Part shown: one piece after another, positions 25,907-34,777 of the stretch
Position numbering within the stretch: the stretch's first letter is position 1
How the letters are laid out: the number at the start of each line of letters is the position of its first letter
Assembly: GCF_013283795.1 (NCBI RefSeq)
Contig: NZ_JABSOD010000005.1
Location: forward strand, 124,001 to 188,000
From: Rheinheimera lutimaris
Lineage (GTDB): Bacteria > Pseudomonadota > Gammaproteobacteria > Enterobacterales > Alteromonadaceae
DNA length: 64,000 bases
Reading direction: 5' to 3'
The notes under the pieces: generated by a model
Database searches by the model: none
The model's input: the letters and a program-made list of their open reading frames with translations, nothing else
What the model was told of the DNA's origin: nothing
Translations under genes and position numbers: made by a program

Positions 25907-27103
25907 TTAAGGTTCCAGTTTTAAAGTTATTGTCAGTGTTGTCTCGTCAAAATTTAATACATCAGACACCGTTTGAATATCTCCCGGCCGTTGTTCTACT
26001 GTACCGGACAATGACATTCGCGCCACTACCTGCACCTGGTCGGAATTTGCCAGGCTCCAGCCGCTTTGCATCGCCATTTGCTCCGTTAACACCAGTTGCA
26101 ACTCTCCTTCCGGTAACGGAATACGTTGCACCGCTAACGGTAACGCTGCGCCATCTGCCGCACGGGCGAATAAAAACAAGCTGGCGTCCGGGTTAGCTTG
26201 TTTCAGCTCTGGTGCCACATACAAATTAACACGGATTTGCCGGCCGGCAGTTGCATCTGCTACGCCCAGTTCAGCCAGGCGTTGCTGCACCGCATCATAA
26301 CGCGGGTCATCTTGCGGCAATTGCTGTAATAACATTTGCCACGCGGCTGTGGCCTCGGCCATATCGCCTTTCTCATAGGCTATCAGCGCCATCAACGACA
26401 GCGCATCGCTGTTTTGCGCTTCACGGCTCAGCACTCTTGCTACTGCCCTGCCTGCCCGCGCCAGGCTATCATCATCACCCAGTAAAATAAGCGCCTGAGC
26501 GTAGCTCAGCAGCAATGGTGCCCGCTCCGGTGTCAGCCTCAATGCGCGCTCAAAGGCATCTATCGCCTGCTCAACCGCACCTTGCGACAAACGAATACGG
26601 CCCAGCAACATCCAGGCCACAGCGTCGTCGCCCTCGTTGGCTAACCGTGTACGCAGTGCCAATGCAAACAGCTCTACTTCTTGCTCTGACAACGGCTCGC
26701 CCTGGTTTAACAATGCACGCTCACCGTATTGCTGCAGATTTTGTTGCGCTTGCTGCCAGTCGTGTAACTGCCGGTAATGCCCATTAAGCGCGTAAACGCC
26801 GCCGACTATAACTGCCACCAGCAGTAGTAATATCGCCGGTACCGGCCAACCCGCGCGGTTATCTTGTTGCAGCTGATTTTGTTGCTGTAAGACAAACTGG
26901 CTTTTCAGCTCTTGTGCCGCGCTGTCAAAATCCTGCTCTGCCAGCTCGCCGGCATCGCGCGCCAGGGCCAATAATTGCAAGCGCTCTTCAAATAACTGTG
27001 CCGGGGTTTGCAGCGCTAATTGCGCACTGCGCCGTGGCCAAAACAGGCATAGCGCTGTTAACAACAGCATGCTTAAAGCAGCAATAAACAACGGCCACAT
27101 CAT
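25907..27103 (-). CDS. ccmI: Cytochrome c biogenesis protein CcmI (TPR apocytochrome chaperone)
   Basis: A 398-residue protein with two membrane helices (about 4-22 and 88-107) bounding a cytoplasmic loop. A periplasmic TPR domain follows (about 135-265, including AWMLLGRIRLSQGAVEQAIDAFERAL), then a beta-rich C-terminal domain. CcmI binds apocytochrome c and presents it for heme ligation with CcmF and CcmH. Its start overlaps the ccmH stop. In E. coli this region is fused to CcmH; here it is separate, as in most proteobacteria. Confidence 0.9.
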   Translation of the reverse strand: MMWPLFIAALSMLLLTALCLFWPRRSAQLALQTPAQLFEERLQLLALARDAGELAEQDFDSAAQELKSQFVLQQQNQLQQDNRAGWPVPAILLLLVAVIVGGVYALNGHYRQLHDWQQAQQNLQQYGERALLNQGEPLSEQEVELFALALRTRLANEGDDAVAWMLLGRIRLSQGAVEQAIDAFERALRLTPERAPLLLSYAQALILLGDDDSLARAGRAVARVLSREAQNSDALSLMALIAYEKGDMAEATAAWQMLLQQLPQDDPRYDAVQQRLAELGVADATAGRQIRVNLYVAPELKQANPDASLFLFARAADGAALPLAVQRIPLPEGELQLVLTEQMAMQSGWSLANSDQVQVVARMSLSGTVEQRPGDIQTVSDVLNFDETTLTITLKLEP

Positions 27104-27570
27104 TCTTTTTTACTCCGGTAACGGTCGATAAGCTGATCCAGCTCGCTTTCAAGCCCTTGTTGCTCTGCCCCGGCACTTTGCGCATCTTGCGGTACTTGCT
27201 GTACCCGGCGATACAAACCGGCGCCGGCCAATGCCAGTAACATTAGCAGCGGTGATAACCACAGCCATAAGGTATAACGGTTTAACGGTGGTTGATAATG
27301 CACAAAATCACCGTAGCGGTTTTTCATGTAATCCAGTACCTGTGCCCTGTCGTGGCCTTCCCGCACCAATTGATAGGTTTTTTGCCGCATATCTACCGCG
27401 ACAATGGCATGAGAGTCGGCAATATTCTGATTTTGGCACTGCGGACAACGCAGCTCTGCCGTGAGCTGCTGATACAGCTGGCGTTCGGTTTCATTTTCAA
27501 AGCTGAGTATTTCCTGCGCCTGGCCACTTACAGCGCACAACAGCAGTAACACACCAAGTATCCGCATCAT
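27100..27570 (-). CDS. ccmH: Cytochrome c maturation thiol-reductase CcmH
   Basis: Keeps apocytochrome c heme-site cysteines reduced in the periplasm. The 156-residue product has a signal peptide, the redox motif LRCPQCQNQNIADS near residue 40, MRQKTYQLVREGHDRAQVLDYMKNRYGDFVHY, and a C-terminal anchor (LWLWLSPLLMLLALAGAGLYRR). ATG 27570 is chosen because it overlaps the ccmG stop (ATGA) and has GGAG upstream; an ATG at 27582 would add four residues. The stop overlaps the ccmI start. Confidence 0.93.
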   Translation of the reverse strand: MMRILGVLLLLCAVSGQAQEILSFENETERQLYQQLTAELRCPQCQNQNIADSHAIVAVDMRQKTYQLVREGHDRAQVLDYMKNRYGDFVHYQPPLNRYTLWLWLSPLLMLLALAGAGLYRRVQQVPQDAQSAGAEQQGLESELDQLIDRYRSKKE

Positions 27571-28139
27571 GGTTGGCTCCATTGCTGATACAGCGGCGCC
27601 AACTTAGTACGCCATACCTGCGGGTTGATATCACCGATATGGTGTGCACGCACTACGCCGTTGGCATCAATAATAAAGGTTTCCGGCGCTCCGCTGACGC
27701 CTAAATCCAGTGCCAGGCTACGCTGCAAATCGAGAATATTAAATTGGTACGGGTTGCCATGCTGGGCCAGCTTTTGTGTTACGTCCTGCTGTAGCACCGC
27801 TAAGTCGAACGGGGCGTCAAATGCCGGGTCGCGCGGTAGTTCATAATACAGGCCGACAATTTTAACGCCCTGGCTACGCAGCTCGGTTAAATAGCCCAGC
27901 TCTGCATTACAGGTTGGGCACCAGGTGCCCCACACGTTCAGCAAAAAGGCTTCGCCACGCAGCTGCTCCGGTGTCCAGATATGCTGCGGTTGCATCAAAT
28001 CCGCCAGAGCAAAATCCGGCAATGCCGTGTCCAGTGCCGCTGAGGCCCGCTCGCGCGGATCGGAAAACAAGCCGCTGAGTAAAAACAACGCTAATGCCAG
28101 AAATAACACCAAAGGCACATAAAACAATACTTTACGCAT
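27567..28139 (-). CDS. ccmG: Thiol:disulfide interchange protein CcmG/DsbE
   Basis: A membrane-anchored periplasmic thioredoxin-like protein that reduces apocytochrome c disulfides. The 190-residue product starts MRKVLFYVPLVLFLALALFL (anchor). It has the active site WGTWCPTCNAE and the cis-Pro region GVSGAPETFIID typical of DsbE. The ATG at 28139 overlaps the end of ccmF by 8 bases; a longer frame upstream lacks conserved sequence. Electrons come from CcdA/DsbD, not encoded here. Confidence 0.93.
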   Translation of the reverse strand: MRKVLFYVPLVLFLALALFLLSGLFSDPRERASAALDTALPDFALADLMQPQHIWTPEQLRGEAFLLNVWGTWCPTCNAELGYLTELRSQGVKIVGLYYELPRDPAFDAPFDLAVLQQDVTQKLAQHGNPYQFNILDLQRSLALDLGVSGAPETFIIDANGVVRAHHIGDINPQVWRTKLAPLYQQWSQP

Positions 28140-30096
28140 TAGCAGGCTCCGTTGGCTGCCCTGAGGTTTTGCGCCGGTAACGCTTATCTGCCAGAGCAAG
28201 CAAAGCACCGAATGACATTAATAAGCCACCAAGCCAAATCCAGCGTACAAAAGGTTTAACCTGAATACGCATCGCCCAAGCATTGCCGGGCAACTCTTCG
28301 CCCAGCGACACGTATAAATCGCGGCTTAACCTGGCGTGCACCGCCGACTCCGTCATAATGGTGCGCTGAATACGATAAAAACGTTTTTCTGCGTGTAAAT
28401 GGGTAAGGTAACGGCCGTCTTTACGCACATCCAGCTCGGCGGCCTGGCCACCAAAGTTGGCGCCGTTAAGCTCATAAACTTCCACCAGGGTAAAGTCGTA
28501 ACCGGCTACATGAGCAGTGTCGCCTGCCTGCATGCGTACATCGCGCTCTACGGTATAAGTTTTAGTCATCGCCACGCCTACCACCAATACGGCAAAGCCG
28601 ATATGCGCCAGTGTCATACCGTAGTGGCTGGCATTTAACTTAGTGATACCTTTGCCGACAGAGCCAAACTGACGAATGCGCAGTGTTACTTCCGCCAGCG
28701 CGGAAATACCTACCCAGGCACCGAGCAATAAGCCCATTAATGCCAGATTAGCCTGCACCGTTTGCATGCTGGCCATAACGCCCAAAGCCAGAGTTAACGC
28801 CGCTAATGCCAGCAAACTAAAGGGTTTAATTAACGGTGCTAACTGCTGTTGCTTCCAGCGTACCCAGGGGGCTAACCCCAACATCAGAGCAAACGGGATG
28901 GTCAGGTAGTAAAACATTTGATTAAAGAACGGCTCACCGATAGAAATAGACCCCAAGCCCAACTCTTTATGAAACAGCGGGAACAAGGTACCGAGGAATA
29001 CGATTAAACAGGCGGTTAGCAGAAAAATATTATTGCCCCACAGCAGCATTTCGCGTGAGAACAGCTGGTAGCGCGCCTGGCTGCGTACTGAGTGCATCCG
29101 CCGGCCGTACAACAGTAAAGAACCACCAACCACTAACAATAAAAACACCAGCAGGTACATACCGCGGCCGGGATCGGTGGCAAAAGAATGCACCGATACC
29201 AACACGCCGGAGCGGACTAAAAAGGCGCCGACCAAACTAAGCGCAAAAGCCGCCAACGCCAGCAGCACAGTCCAGCTTTTAAAGGTGCCGCGTTTTTCCG
29301 TTACCGCCAGGCTGTGAATAAGCGCAGTACCGGCCAGCCAGGGCATAAAGGAGGCATTTTCTACCGGGTCCCAAAACCACCAGCCCCCCCAACCCAATTC
29401 GTTATAAGCCCACCAACTGCCGAGCATAATGCCCAAGGTTAAAAATAACCAGGCTGCCAAAGCCCAGGGCCGCACCCAACGCGCCCAAATACTGTCAAAG
29501 CGGCCGCTCATCAGCGCCGCAATGGCAAAGGCAAAAGCCACTGCAAAACCAACATAGCCCATATACAAGGTAGGCGGATGTAAAATCATGCCAAAGTCTT
29601 GTAACAAGGGGTTAAGGTCGCGCCCTTCTACCGGATAAAACGGCAGACTACGCTCAAACGGGTTAGACATAAACAGCGAAAAGGCGATAAAACCAGCCAA
29701 AATAATACCGAGAATGGCCAAAATACGGCCTTGTAACAGCAACGGCAGCGCTTTGGAATACTGCGCCACCAGCGCAGTCCAGCCGGCCAGCATTAATACC
29801 CACAGCAGCATGGAACCTTCGTGCGAGCCAAAGCTGGCGGTAATTTGGTAATACCAGGGCAAGGTGGAGCTGGAGTTTTGCGCCACATTAATTACGGTAA
29901 AATCGCTGCTGCGAAAGGCGTAAATCAGTGCCAGCATCGCCAGTAAGCAAAACACAAACTGGCCCAGCGCCAGCGGCTTTGCCAGCAGTAACAAACGCTG
30001 GTTAGCGACAAAACTGCCGTATAACGGCACTATGGCCAACAGAACCGATAGCGCAAAAGCAAAGGTAAGCGCCAACTGACCGGCTTCAACTATCAT
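28132..30096 (-). CDS. ccmF: Heme lyase subunit CcmF
   Basis: A 654-residue polytopic membrane protein, the usual CcmF length, that receives heme from holo-CcmE and ligates it to apocytochrome c. The WWD heme-handling motif is present (ELGWGGWWFWDPVENASFMPWLAGTAL). His-bearing segments flank it: ASFGSHEGSMLLW near residue 92, MILHPPTLYMGY near 172 and VSVHSFATDPGRG near 303. It lies one codon after ccmE and overlaps ccmG by 8 bases. Confidence 0.95.
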   Translation of the reverse strand: MIVEAGQLALTFAFALSVLLAIVPLYGSFVANQRLLLLAKPLALGQFVFCLLAMLALIYAFRSSDFTVINVAQNSSSTLPWYYQITASFGSHEGSMLLWVLMLAGWTALVAQYSKALPLLLQGRILAILGIILAGFIAFSLFMSNPFERSLPFYPVEGRDLNPLLQDFGMILHPPTLYMGYVGFAVAFAFAIAALMSGRFDSIWARWVRPWALAAWLFLTLGIMLGSWWAYNELGWGGWWFWDPVENASFMPWLAGTALIHSLAVTEKRGTFKSWTVLLALAAFALSLVGAFLVRSGVLVSVHSFATDPGRGMYLLVFLLLVVGGSLLLYGRRMHSVRSQARYQLFSREMLLWGNNIFLLTACLIVFLGTLFPLFHKELGLGSISIGEPFFNQMFYYLTIPFALMLGLAPWVRWKQQQLAPLIKPFSLLALAALTLALGVMASMQTVQANLALMGLLLGAWVGISALAEVTLRIRQFGSVGKGITKLNASHYGMTLAHIGFAVLVVGVAMTKTYTVERDVRMQAGDTAHVAGYDFTLVEVYELNGANFGGQAAELDVRKDGRYLTHLHAEKRFYRIQRTIMTESAVHARLSRDLYVSLGEELPGNAWAMRIQVKPFVRWIWLGGLLMSFGALLALADKRYRRKTSGQPTEPANA

Positions 30097-30603
30097 CTAG
30101 TAACGTCCTTCTGCTGGCTTGGCGTCGCTGTTTTTTTGTTGCAGCTGTGACGGCGGTACATGCCGGATACCTTTTAATGCTTCGGCCACTTCCGGTGGCA
30201 TATATTCTTCATCGTGTTTGGCCAGTACTTCAGTAGCGGCGATGGTTGTCTGGTCCACTAATGTGCCCTGGGCCACGATGCCCTGACCTTCACGGAACAA
30301 ATCCGGCAAGATACCTTCAAACGTTACTGTCACCACCGGGCCGGTGTCGACCAAATCAAAGCTGACTTTCAGCGAGTCCGGGTCCCGCTGTACGGAGCCT
30401 GGCACTACCATACCGCCAATACGCAGGCGCTGGCCGGGTTGTGGCTTAATTTTGTCTTTGCCCAAACCTTCAACCAACTGCGATGGCGTGTAAAACAGAT
30501 CAATATTTTGCTGCAAGGCATACAACATAGCGGCCACAGCGCCGGTTAACAGGCCAATAACCAGTAAAACCGCAAATAAGCGTTTCTGACGTCTTGATTG
30601 CAT
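30097..30603 (-). CDS. ccmE: Periplasmic heme chaperone CcmE
   Basis: Binds heme covalently through a histidine and delivers it to CcmF. The 168-residue product has an N-terminal anchor ([23 protein letters not shown]), the OB-fold [22 protein letters not shown] and the heme-binding His130 in [13 protein letters not shown], with Tyr134 close by. A Lys/Gln-rich tail follows, as in other members. The start overlaps the ccmD stop. Confidence 0.95.
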   Translation of the reverse strand: MQSRRQKRLFAVLLVIGLLTGAVAAMLYALQQNIDLFYTPSQLVEGLGKDKIKPQPGQRLRIGGMVVPGSVQRDPDSLKVSFDLVDTGPVVTVTFEGILPDLFREGQGIVAQGTLVDQTTIAATEVLAKHDEEYMPPEVAEALKGIRHVPPSQLQQKNSDAKPAEGRY

Positions 30604-30803
30604 TACTCTGTGTGCTCCTGATACTGCTTAACCCGTTGCTCACGCGCTAACCTCGCGGCCAGCTGCTGTTTAAACTGCTTATGCTGATAATGGCTGTAAG
30701 CCACCAGGCCAACCAGCAACAAATAGGTAATACCAAATGACAGCCAGACAAACAGGCCGTAACCGCCCATGGCCCAAAACTCTGCCCACGACTGAAAATG
30801 CAT
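30603..30803 (-). CDS. ccmD: Heme exporter accessory protein CcmD
   Basis: A 66-residue single-pass membrane protein (helix about 15-37) with a basic, helical cytoplasmic tail ([20 protein letters not shown]). It helps release holo-CcmE from the CcmABC complex. Assignment rests on size, topology, the [16 protein letters not shown] segment common in CcmD, and position between ccmC and ccmE. Confidence 0.9.
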   Translation of the reverse strand: MHFQSWAEFWAMGGYGLFVWLSFGITYLLLVGLVAYSHYQHKQFKQQLAARLAREQRVKQYQEHTE

Positions 30804-31541
30804 TTAGTGTCCTCCCGCCAGCGCTTTTACCCAGGGCCGGTGTTGCTCGTTCTGTAAAATGGCATTGCGAAGGCGCAAACACAGCAACGCTAACATTAAT
30901 ATTTTAAACGCCAGGATGCTGATCAACAGCGGCCACAGCATACTGGGATCGATCGACGGCTTGGCAAACTTGGTTATAGACGCGCCCTGATGCAAAGTGT
31001 TCCACCATTCGACAGAAAAATGGATCACCGGCAAATTAATCACGCCGATCACTGCTAACAAAGAAGCGGCTTTAGCCCCGGTTTGCCGGTCAGAAAAAGC
31101 ACCGCTCAGCGCTATCACGCCCAGATACAAAAACAACAAAATAAGCTCAGAGGTTAATCTGGCATCCCATACCCACCAGGTGCCCCACATTGGCTTGCCC
31201 CAGGCCATGCCGGTAATCAGTGCGATAGCGGTATACACCGCGCCCACCGGTGCTAGCGCCAGTACTGACCATTGAGCAACTTTTACCTGCCATACCAAAG
31301 CGGTAAAGGCCGCAATAGCCATAGCAGAGTATGTGCCCATCGACATAATGGCCGAAGGCACATGAATATGAATAATGCGATAGCTGTCGCCTTGCTGATA
31401 ATCCGGCGGGGTAAAGGCCAGGCCCCAAATATTACCCAACAACAATAGCAACACGGCTAACGCCATTAACCACGGATACAGCCGGCCGCACAAATGATAA
31501 ACGGTCTCAGGCTTGGCATAAGGATGCAACCACTTAAACAT
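30804..31541 (-). CDS. ccmC: Heme exporter/transfer protein CcmC
   Basis: A 245-residue six-helix membrane protein that loads heme onto CcmE. The WWD motif AMAWGKPMWGTWWVWDARLTSELIL is intact, flanked by the conserved histidines in IIHIHVPSAIMSMG and LPVIHFSVEWWNTLHQG. It starts at ATG 31541, one base after ccmB ends. Confidence 0.95.
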   Translation of the reverse strand: MFKWLHPYAKPETVYHLCGRLYPWLMALAVLLLLLGNIWGLAFTPPDYQQGDSYRIIHIHVPSAIMSMGTYSAMAIAAFTALVWQVKVAQWSVLALAPVGAVYTAIALITGMAWGKPMWGTWWVWDARLTSELILLFLYLGVIALSGAFSDRQTGAKAASLLAVIGVINLPVIHFSVEWWNTLHQGASITKFAKPSIDPSMLWPLLISILAFKILMLALLCLRLRNAILQNEQHRPWVKALAGGH

Positions 31542-31542
31542 A

Positions 31543-32208
31543 TCAGCTCACATTCAATTTTAATGCACTGATCACCGCCAGCGGGATCAACGCCATTGCA
31601 CACAACAACATTGCCAGCATAATTGCCAGCTGCCCATGATACGGTAACGCCATGGATGCAGCTTCTATTGCTGCACTGGCAAAAATTAACAACGGAATAT
31701 ACAGTGGCAGTATCAGCAGTGCCAGTAAAATGCCGCCTTTATCGGCCGATACTGTAAGTGCTGCACCCATTACGCTGAGTAAGCTCAGCAATGGCGTGCC
31801 AAGCAATAAGGTAAACACCATGGCGACTAAACTGGCCTGATCAATGTTAAGCAGCAAGGCCACCAGCGGCGACAGCAACACCAACGGCAGACCGGTACTA
31901 AGCCAATTGGTAATTAACTTCGCCAACACAAAACTCAATAATGGCTGTTGTGCCGCCACTAACTGTTCTATGACACCGTTACGGTAATCGTCTTTAAACA
32001 GCCGCTCTGCCGCCAGCAGCACACTGAGCAACGCCGCTATCCAGACGATGCCCGGCGCCATAATACGTAATAAGTTAGGCTCTGGCCCCACGCCCAGCGG
32101 AAACAAGCTGAGCACAATGACAAAAAACAACAGCGGATTAAGCCAGTCGGCTTTTTGCCGCGCCAGTAAGCGAAGCTCCCGCTGCGTAAAACGGTATAAG
32201 GTTACCAT
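31543..32208 (-). CDS. ccmB: Heme exporter permease CcmB
   Basis: A 221-residue six-helix membrane protein, the normal CcmB size. The sequence begins FTQRELRLLARQKADWLNPLLFFVIV, followed by LFPLGVGPEPNLLRIMAPGIVWIAALLS and ERLFKDDYRNGVIEQL, all characteristic. It pairs with CcmA in the ABC complex that releases CcmE from CcmC. The start overlaps the ccmA end by seven bases. Confidence 0.95.
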   Translation of the reverse strand: MVTLYRFTQRELRLLARQKADWLNPLLFFVIVLSLFPLGVGPEPNLLRIMAPGIVWIAALLSVLLAAERLFKDDYRNGVIEQLVAAQQPLLSFVLAKLITNWLSTGLPLVLLSPLVALLLNIDQASLVAMVFTLLLGTPLLSLLSVMGAALTVSADKGGILLALLILPLYIPLLIFASAAIEAASMALPYHGQLAIMLAMLLCAMALIPLAVISALKLNVS

Positions 32209-32900
32209 CGGTAAACCAGCTCCAGCGTGGTTAACGCCTCATAAGTGATCTGCAGTGGTTGGTGTGTGGTTAGCACTATCGCGCCACCTGATTGCAGGTG
32301 CTGCAAAAAGTGCTGTTGCAACATTGCAATGGCGCCCTGATCCAGTGCAGTAAAAGGCTCATCTAAAATCCACAGTTGCCGTTTTACAAACCACAACCGT
32401 GCCAATGCCACCCGGCGTTGCTGCCCGGCCGACAACATACGACAAGGAATATCTTCCAGCCCCGCCAGCCCTAACTTTGCCAGCAGCGTAAAATCGTCTG
32501 CCGCGGCCACACCCGACGCTGTACGCCAAAAACTGACATTTTCCAGCGCAGTAAGTTGCTCATGAATACCGCTTTGGTGGCCGATATAACATAAATCAGC
32601 GGCGTAGCCTGCGCCGGCCTGTGCTAAGGTTTGCTGCCGGTAATATACCGCGCCTTCATCAGGCTGCGCCAATCCGGCCAAAATACGTAACAACGAGCTT
32701 TTACCGGCACCATTTTTACCGGCAACCTGTAACAGCTCACCGGCGCGCAGTACCAGGTTTTGTTGTTCAAACAACACCCTGTCCTGACGGATACAGCACA
32801 ACTCGCGGCCTTCAAGCAAAGGCTGAGCGGTTGAAACGTGAAAAGGCTGTGGTTTAATGTCTAACCTCTGACTATCGACGACGGTTAAAATTGCGCGCAT
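32202..32900 (-). CDS. ccmA: Heme exporter ATP-binding protein CcmA
   Basis: The ABC ATPase of the CcmABCD complex. It has Walker A (VAGKNGAGKSSLLRILAGL), the signature LSAGQQRRVALARL, Walker B (QLWILDEPFTALD) and HQP (LTTHQP). From ATG 32900 the protein has 232 residues, with about 27 residues before the usual CcmA start region (LLEGRELCCIRQDRVLFE). Neither this ATG nor the in-frame TTG at 32819, which would give a standard N-terminus, has a strong ribosome site, so the start is uncertain. First gene of the ccm operon, divergent from the FliK-like gene. Confidence 0.9.
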   Translation of the reverse strand: MRAILTVVDSQRLDIKPQPFHVSTAQPLLEGRELCCIRQDRVLFEQQNLVLRAGELLQVAGKNGAGKSSLLRILAGLAQPDEGAVYYRQQTLAQAGAGYAADLCYIGHQSGIHEQLTALENVSFWRTASGVAAADDFTLLAKLGLAGLEDIPCRMLSAGQQRRVALARLWFVKRQLWILDEPFTALDQGAIAMLQQHFLQHLQSGGAIVLTTHQPLQITYEALTTLELVYRW

Positions 32901-32966
32901 ATTACCATATTGACGGCATAATACGAATGCAGCAGCATGGCGGACCAAAGCAAAACAGGTAAAAAC

Positions 32967-34769
32967 ATGAACCAGATCAATCCGGATAAACTGTTGCAGC
33001 CGTTGCAGGGCAACAAGCCTGATAGCCCTGCAATTAAGCTGATGCTGGCAGAGGTGTATCAAAGCCAGGTGCAACAGTTAACCGATGGCCGCTTTCGGTT
33101 GCAATTACCCTCGCCGCAGGGCGCGCTGCATATTGTTTTACCGGCATCAGCCAGCGCCGCAGTGCAAGCCATGCTTCCGGCCATACCGGTAAACCCACAG
33201 GGCAGCTTGCAACAGCTGCAGCTGCAGTTTCAACCACTGGCTAACGGTCAGCTGCAGTTGACACTGCAAACAGCCGTCAACACTCTGAGCATTCCATTGT
33301 CGGCGACGCAAGTGCGGCAGTTATTGGCGATATCAGTGCCCGGCAGCACGACTGCACAAGCAACAATACCGGCCAGGCTGCTGCCAGCTGCCGCTGCCGT
33401 TACTCTGGCAGCGCCCGGCTTTAACCCGGTGCCGTTATCCACACAAACACAGCAAGCGCTCAGCGCTATGCTACCGTTGTTGTCTGGTGCTACAGCACAG
33501 CTAATGCTAAAACTGGATACCAGCACTACAGACTTACAGTTGCGTTTAATCGCGGTGCCGGCGCACTCTAATCAAGGCAATACGACCGGCAACAGCGTGA
33601 CGTTACAAAAATCTGAGCAAGCGGCAGTATTACAGCAATTGGTAAGACTATTTAATCAGCAAGCCGGCACCGCTGATACCACTAAACTGAACCCGATGCT
33701 GCAGTCAGCACTGCAATCCGTGTTGTCAGCAGCACCAGCAGCCTTGCCGGCACAGTATAAGTTGCAATTGCAGCAACAAACCGGCCAATGGCAACTGCAG
33801 CTAAGTACTGCGCCCGTTAGCAGCAAAATAAACGTGCCGGCAGACGATATCAGCCGGCCGCTGCAATTTGTCGCCAGCCCAAACCAAAGCAGTAACGAAA
33901 AAACACCGCTAAATGCCTCCAATACCTCTGCAGCCTTGCAACAAACAGCACAACAAGCCGTACAGCAAGCCTGGCGACACTTATTACCATTACTGCCGGC
34001 CACTGCAGATCCACTGGCCGGCACAGCAGACTTACCGGAGCCGGTGCAACAGATATTACAGCTATTGCGACAAAGCCAACCGGATGGCGCCAAAGTACAA
34101 ACGCCGCAACACATTACGCAGCAACTGGCATCGCTACTGCAGTTTCAGCCACTGCAGCCGGCAGCGACGGTGCAAAGCAGTGGCGGTGCTTTGGCAGCGG
34201 CAATTCAACTGCTGCTGGGCAACCTGTTGCAACGTCCGCCTGCACTGGCCACTATGCCGGCGAACCAGCGTTTGGTGCAATTAGTTAACCAACTGGAACC
34301 CGCTCAGGCCGGCAACCTGCTGCGCCAATTAGCCGGTCACAGCAGTACTTTGCAGCAAAGCCAATTAGCCACCTTAGACAGTAATAACGCTGCGCAGCAA
34401 CAGCTGTTGCTGCAATTGCCACTGCAACTGGCGGGCCAGTCAGTATTCAGCCAGTTGCAGGTAGAGCAACGCGAAGCCGATGGTAAGCAAGGCGGCGAAA
34501 AACAAACACAATGGCAGCTGACAATGAAATTTGATTTGCAGCAGTTAGGCCAGTTACTGGTGGTAGCAAAACTGCAACAACAGCAATTGCAGCTGCAGTT
34601 TTATACAGAGCAGCAGCACGCCAAACAGTTGGCCGAGCAGTTTTTACCGCTGCTGAAAGACCGCTGCAACGCCCAGGGGCTTGAAGTAAGTCAGGCAGAA
34701 TGCGTACTGGGAAAAATACCCGACAGCTTATTGCCAAGGGCTAACAGCTTACTTACAGTTAAGGTATAA
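32967..34769 (+). CDS. FliK-like flagellar hook-length control family protein (second FliK-type gene)
   Basis: A 600-residue protein rich in Gln, Leu and Ala, low in complexity through its middle, as in FliK. The last 130 residues resemble the Flg_hook domain (QWQLTMKFDLQQLGQLLVVAKLQQQQLQLQFYTEQ, then AEQFLPLLKDRCNAQGLEVSQAECVLG). ATG 32967 has AGG at a good distance; ATG 32937 would add ten residues without a clear ribosome site. The next gene is a FlhB C-terminal homologue, mirroring the functional FliK-FlhB pair. The canonical fliK sits at 54775-56475, so this is a paralogue. Role unproven. Confidence 0.7.
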   Translation: MNQINPDKLLQPLQGNKPDSPAIKLMLAEVYQSQVQQLTDGRFRLQLPSPQGALHIVLPASASAAVQAMLPAIPVNPQGSLQQLQLQFQPLANGQLQLTLQTAVNTLSIPLSATQVRQLLAISVPGSTTAQATIPARLLPAAAAVTLAAPGFNPVPLSTQTQQALSAMLPLLSGATAQLMLKLDTSTTDLQLRLIAVPAHSNQGNTTGNSVTLQKSEQAAVLQQLVRLFNQQAGTADTTKLNPMLQSALQSVLSAAPAALPAQYKLQLQQQTGQWQLQLSTAPVSSKINVPADDISRPLQFVASPNQSSNEKTPLNASNTSAALQQTAQQAVQQAWRHLLPLLPATADPLAGTADLPEPVQQILQLLRQSQPDGAKVQTPQHITQQLASLLQFQPLQPAATVQSSGGALAAAIQLLLGNLLQRPPALATMPANQRLVQLVNQLEPAQAGNLLRQLAGHSSTLQQSQLATLDSNNAAQQQLLLQLPLQLAGQSVFSQLQVEQREADGKQGGEKQTQWQLTMKFDLQQLGQLLVVAKLQQQQLQLQFYTEQQHAKQLAEQFLPLLKDRCNAQGLEVSQAECVLGKIPDSLLPRANSLLTVKV

Positions 34770-34777
34770 ACAGAACT

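Noticed and set aside
33656-34114. Cys-rich minus-strand open frame within the FliK-like gene
   Set aside because: The Cys codons are the complement of repeated Gln/Ala codons (GCA/CAA runs), so it is an artefact of low complexity.
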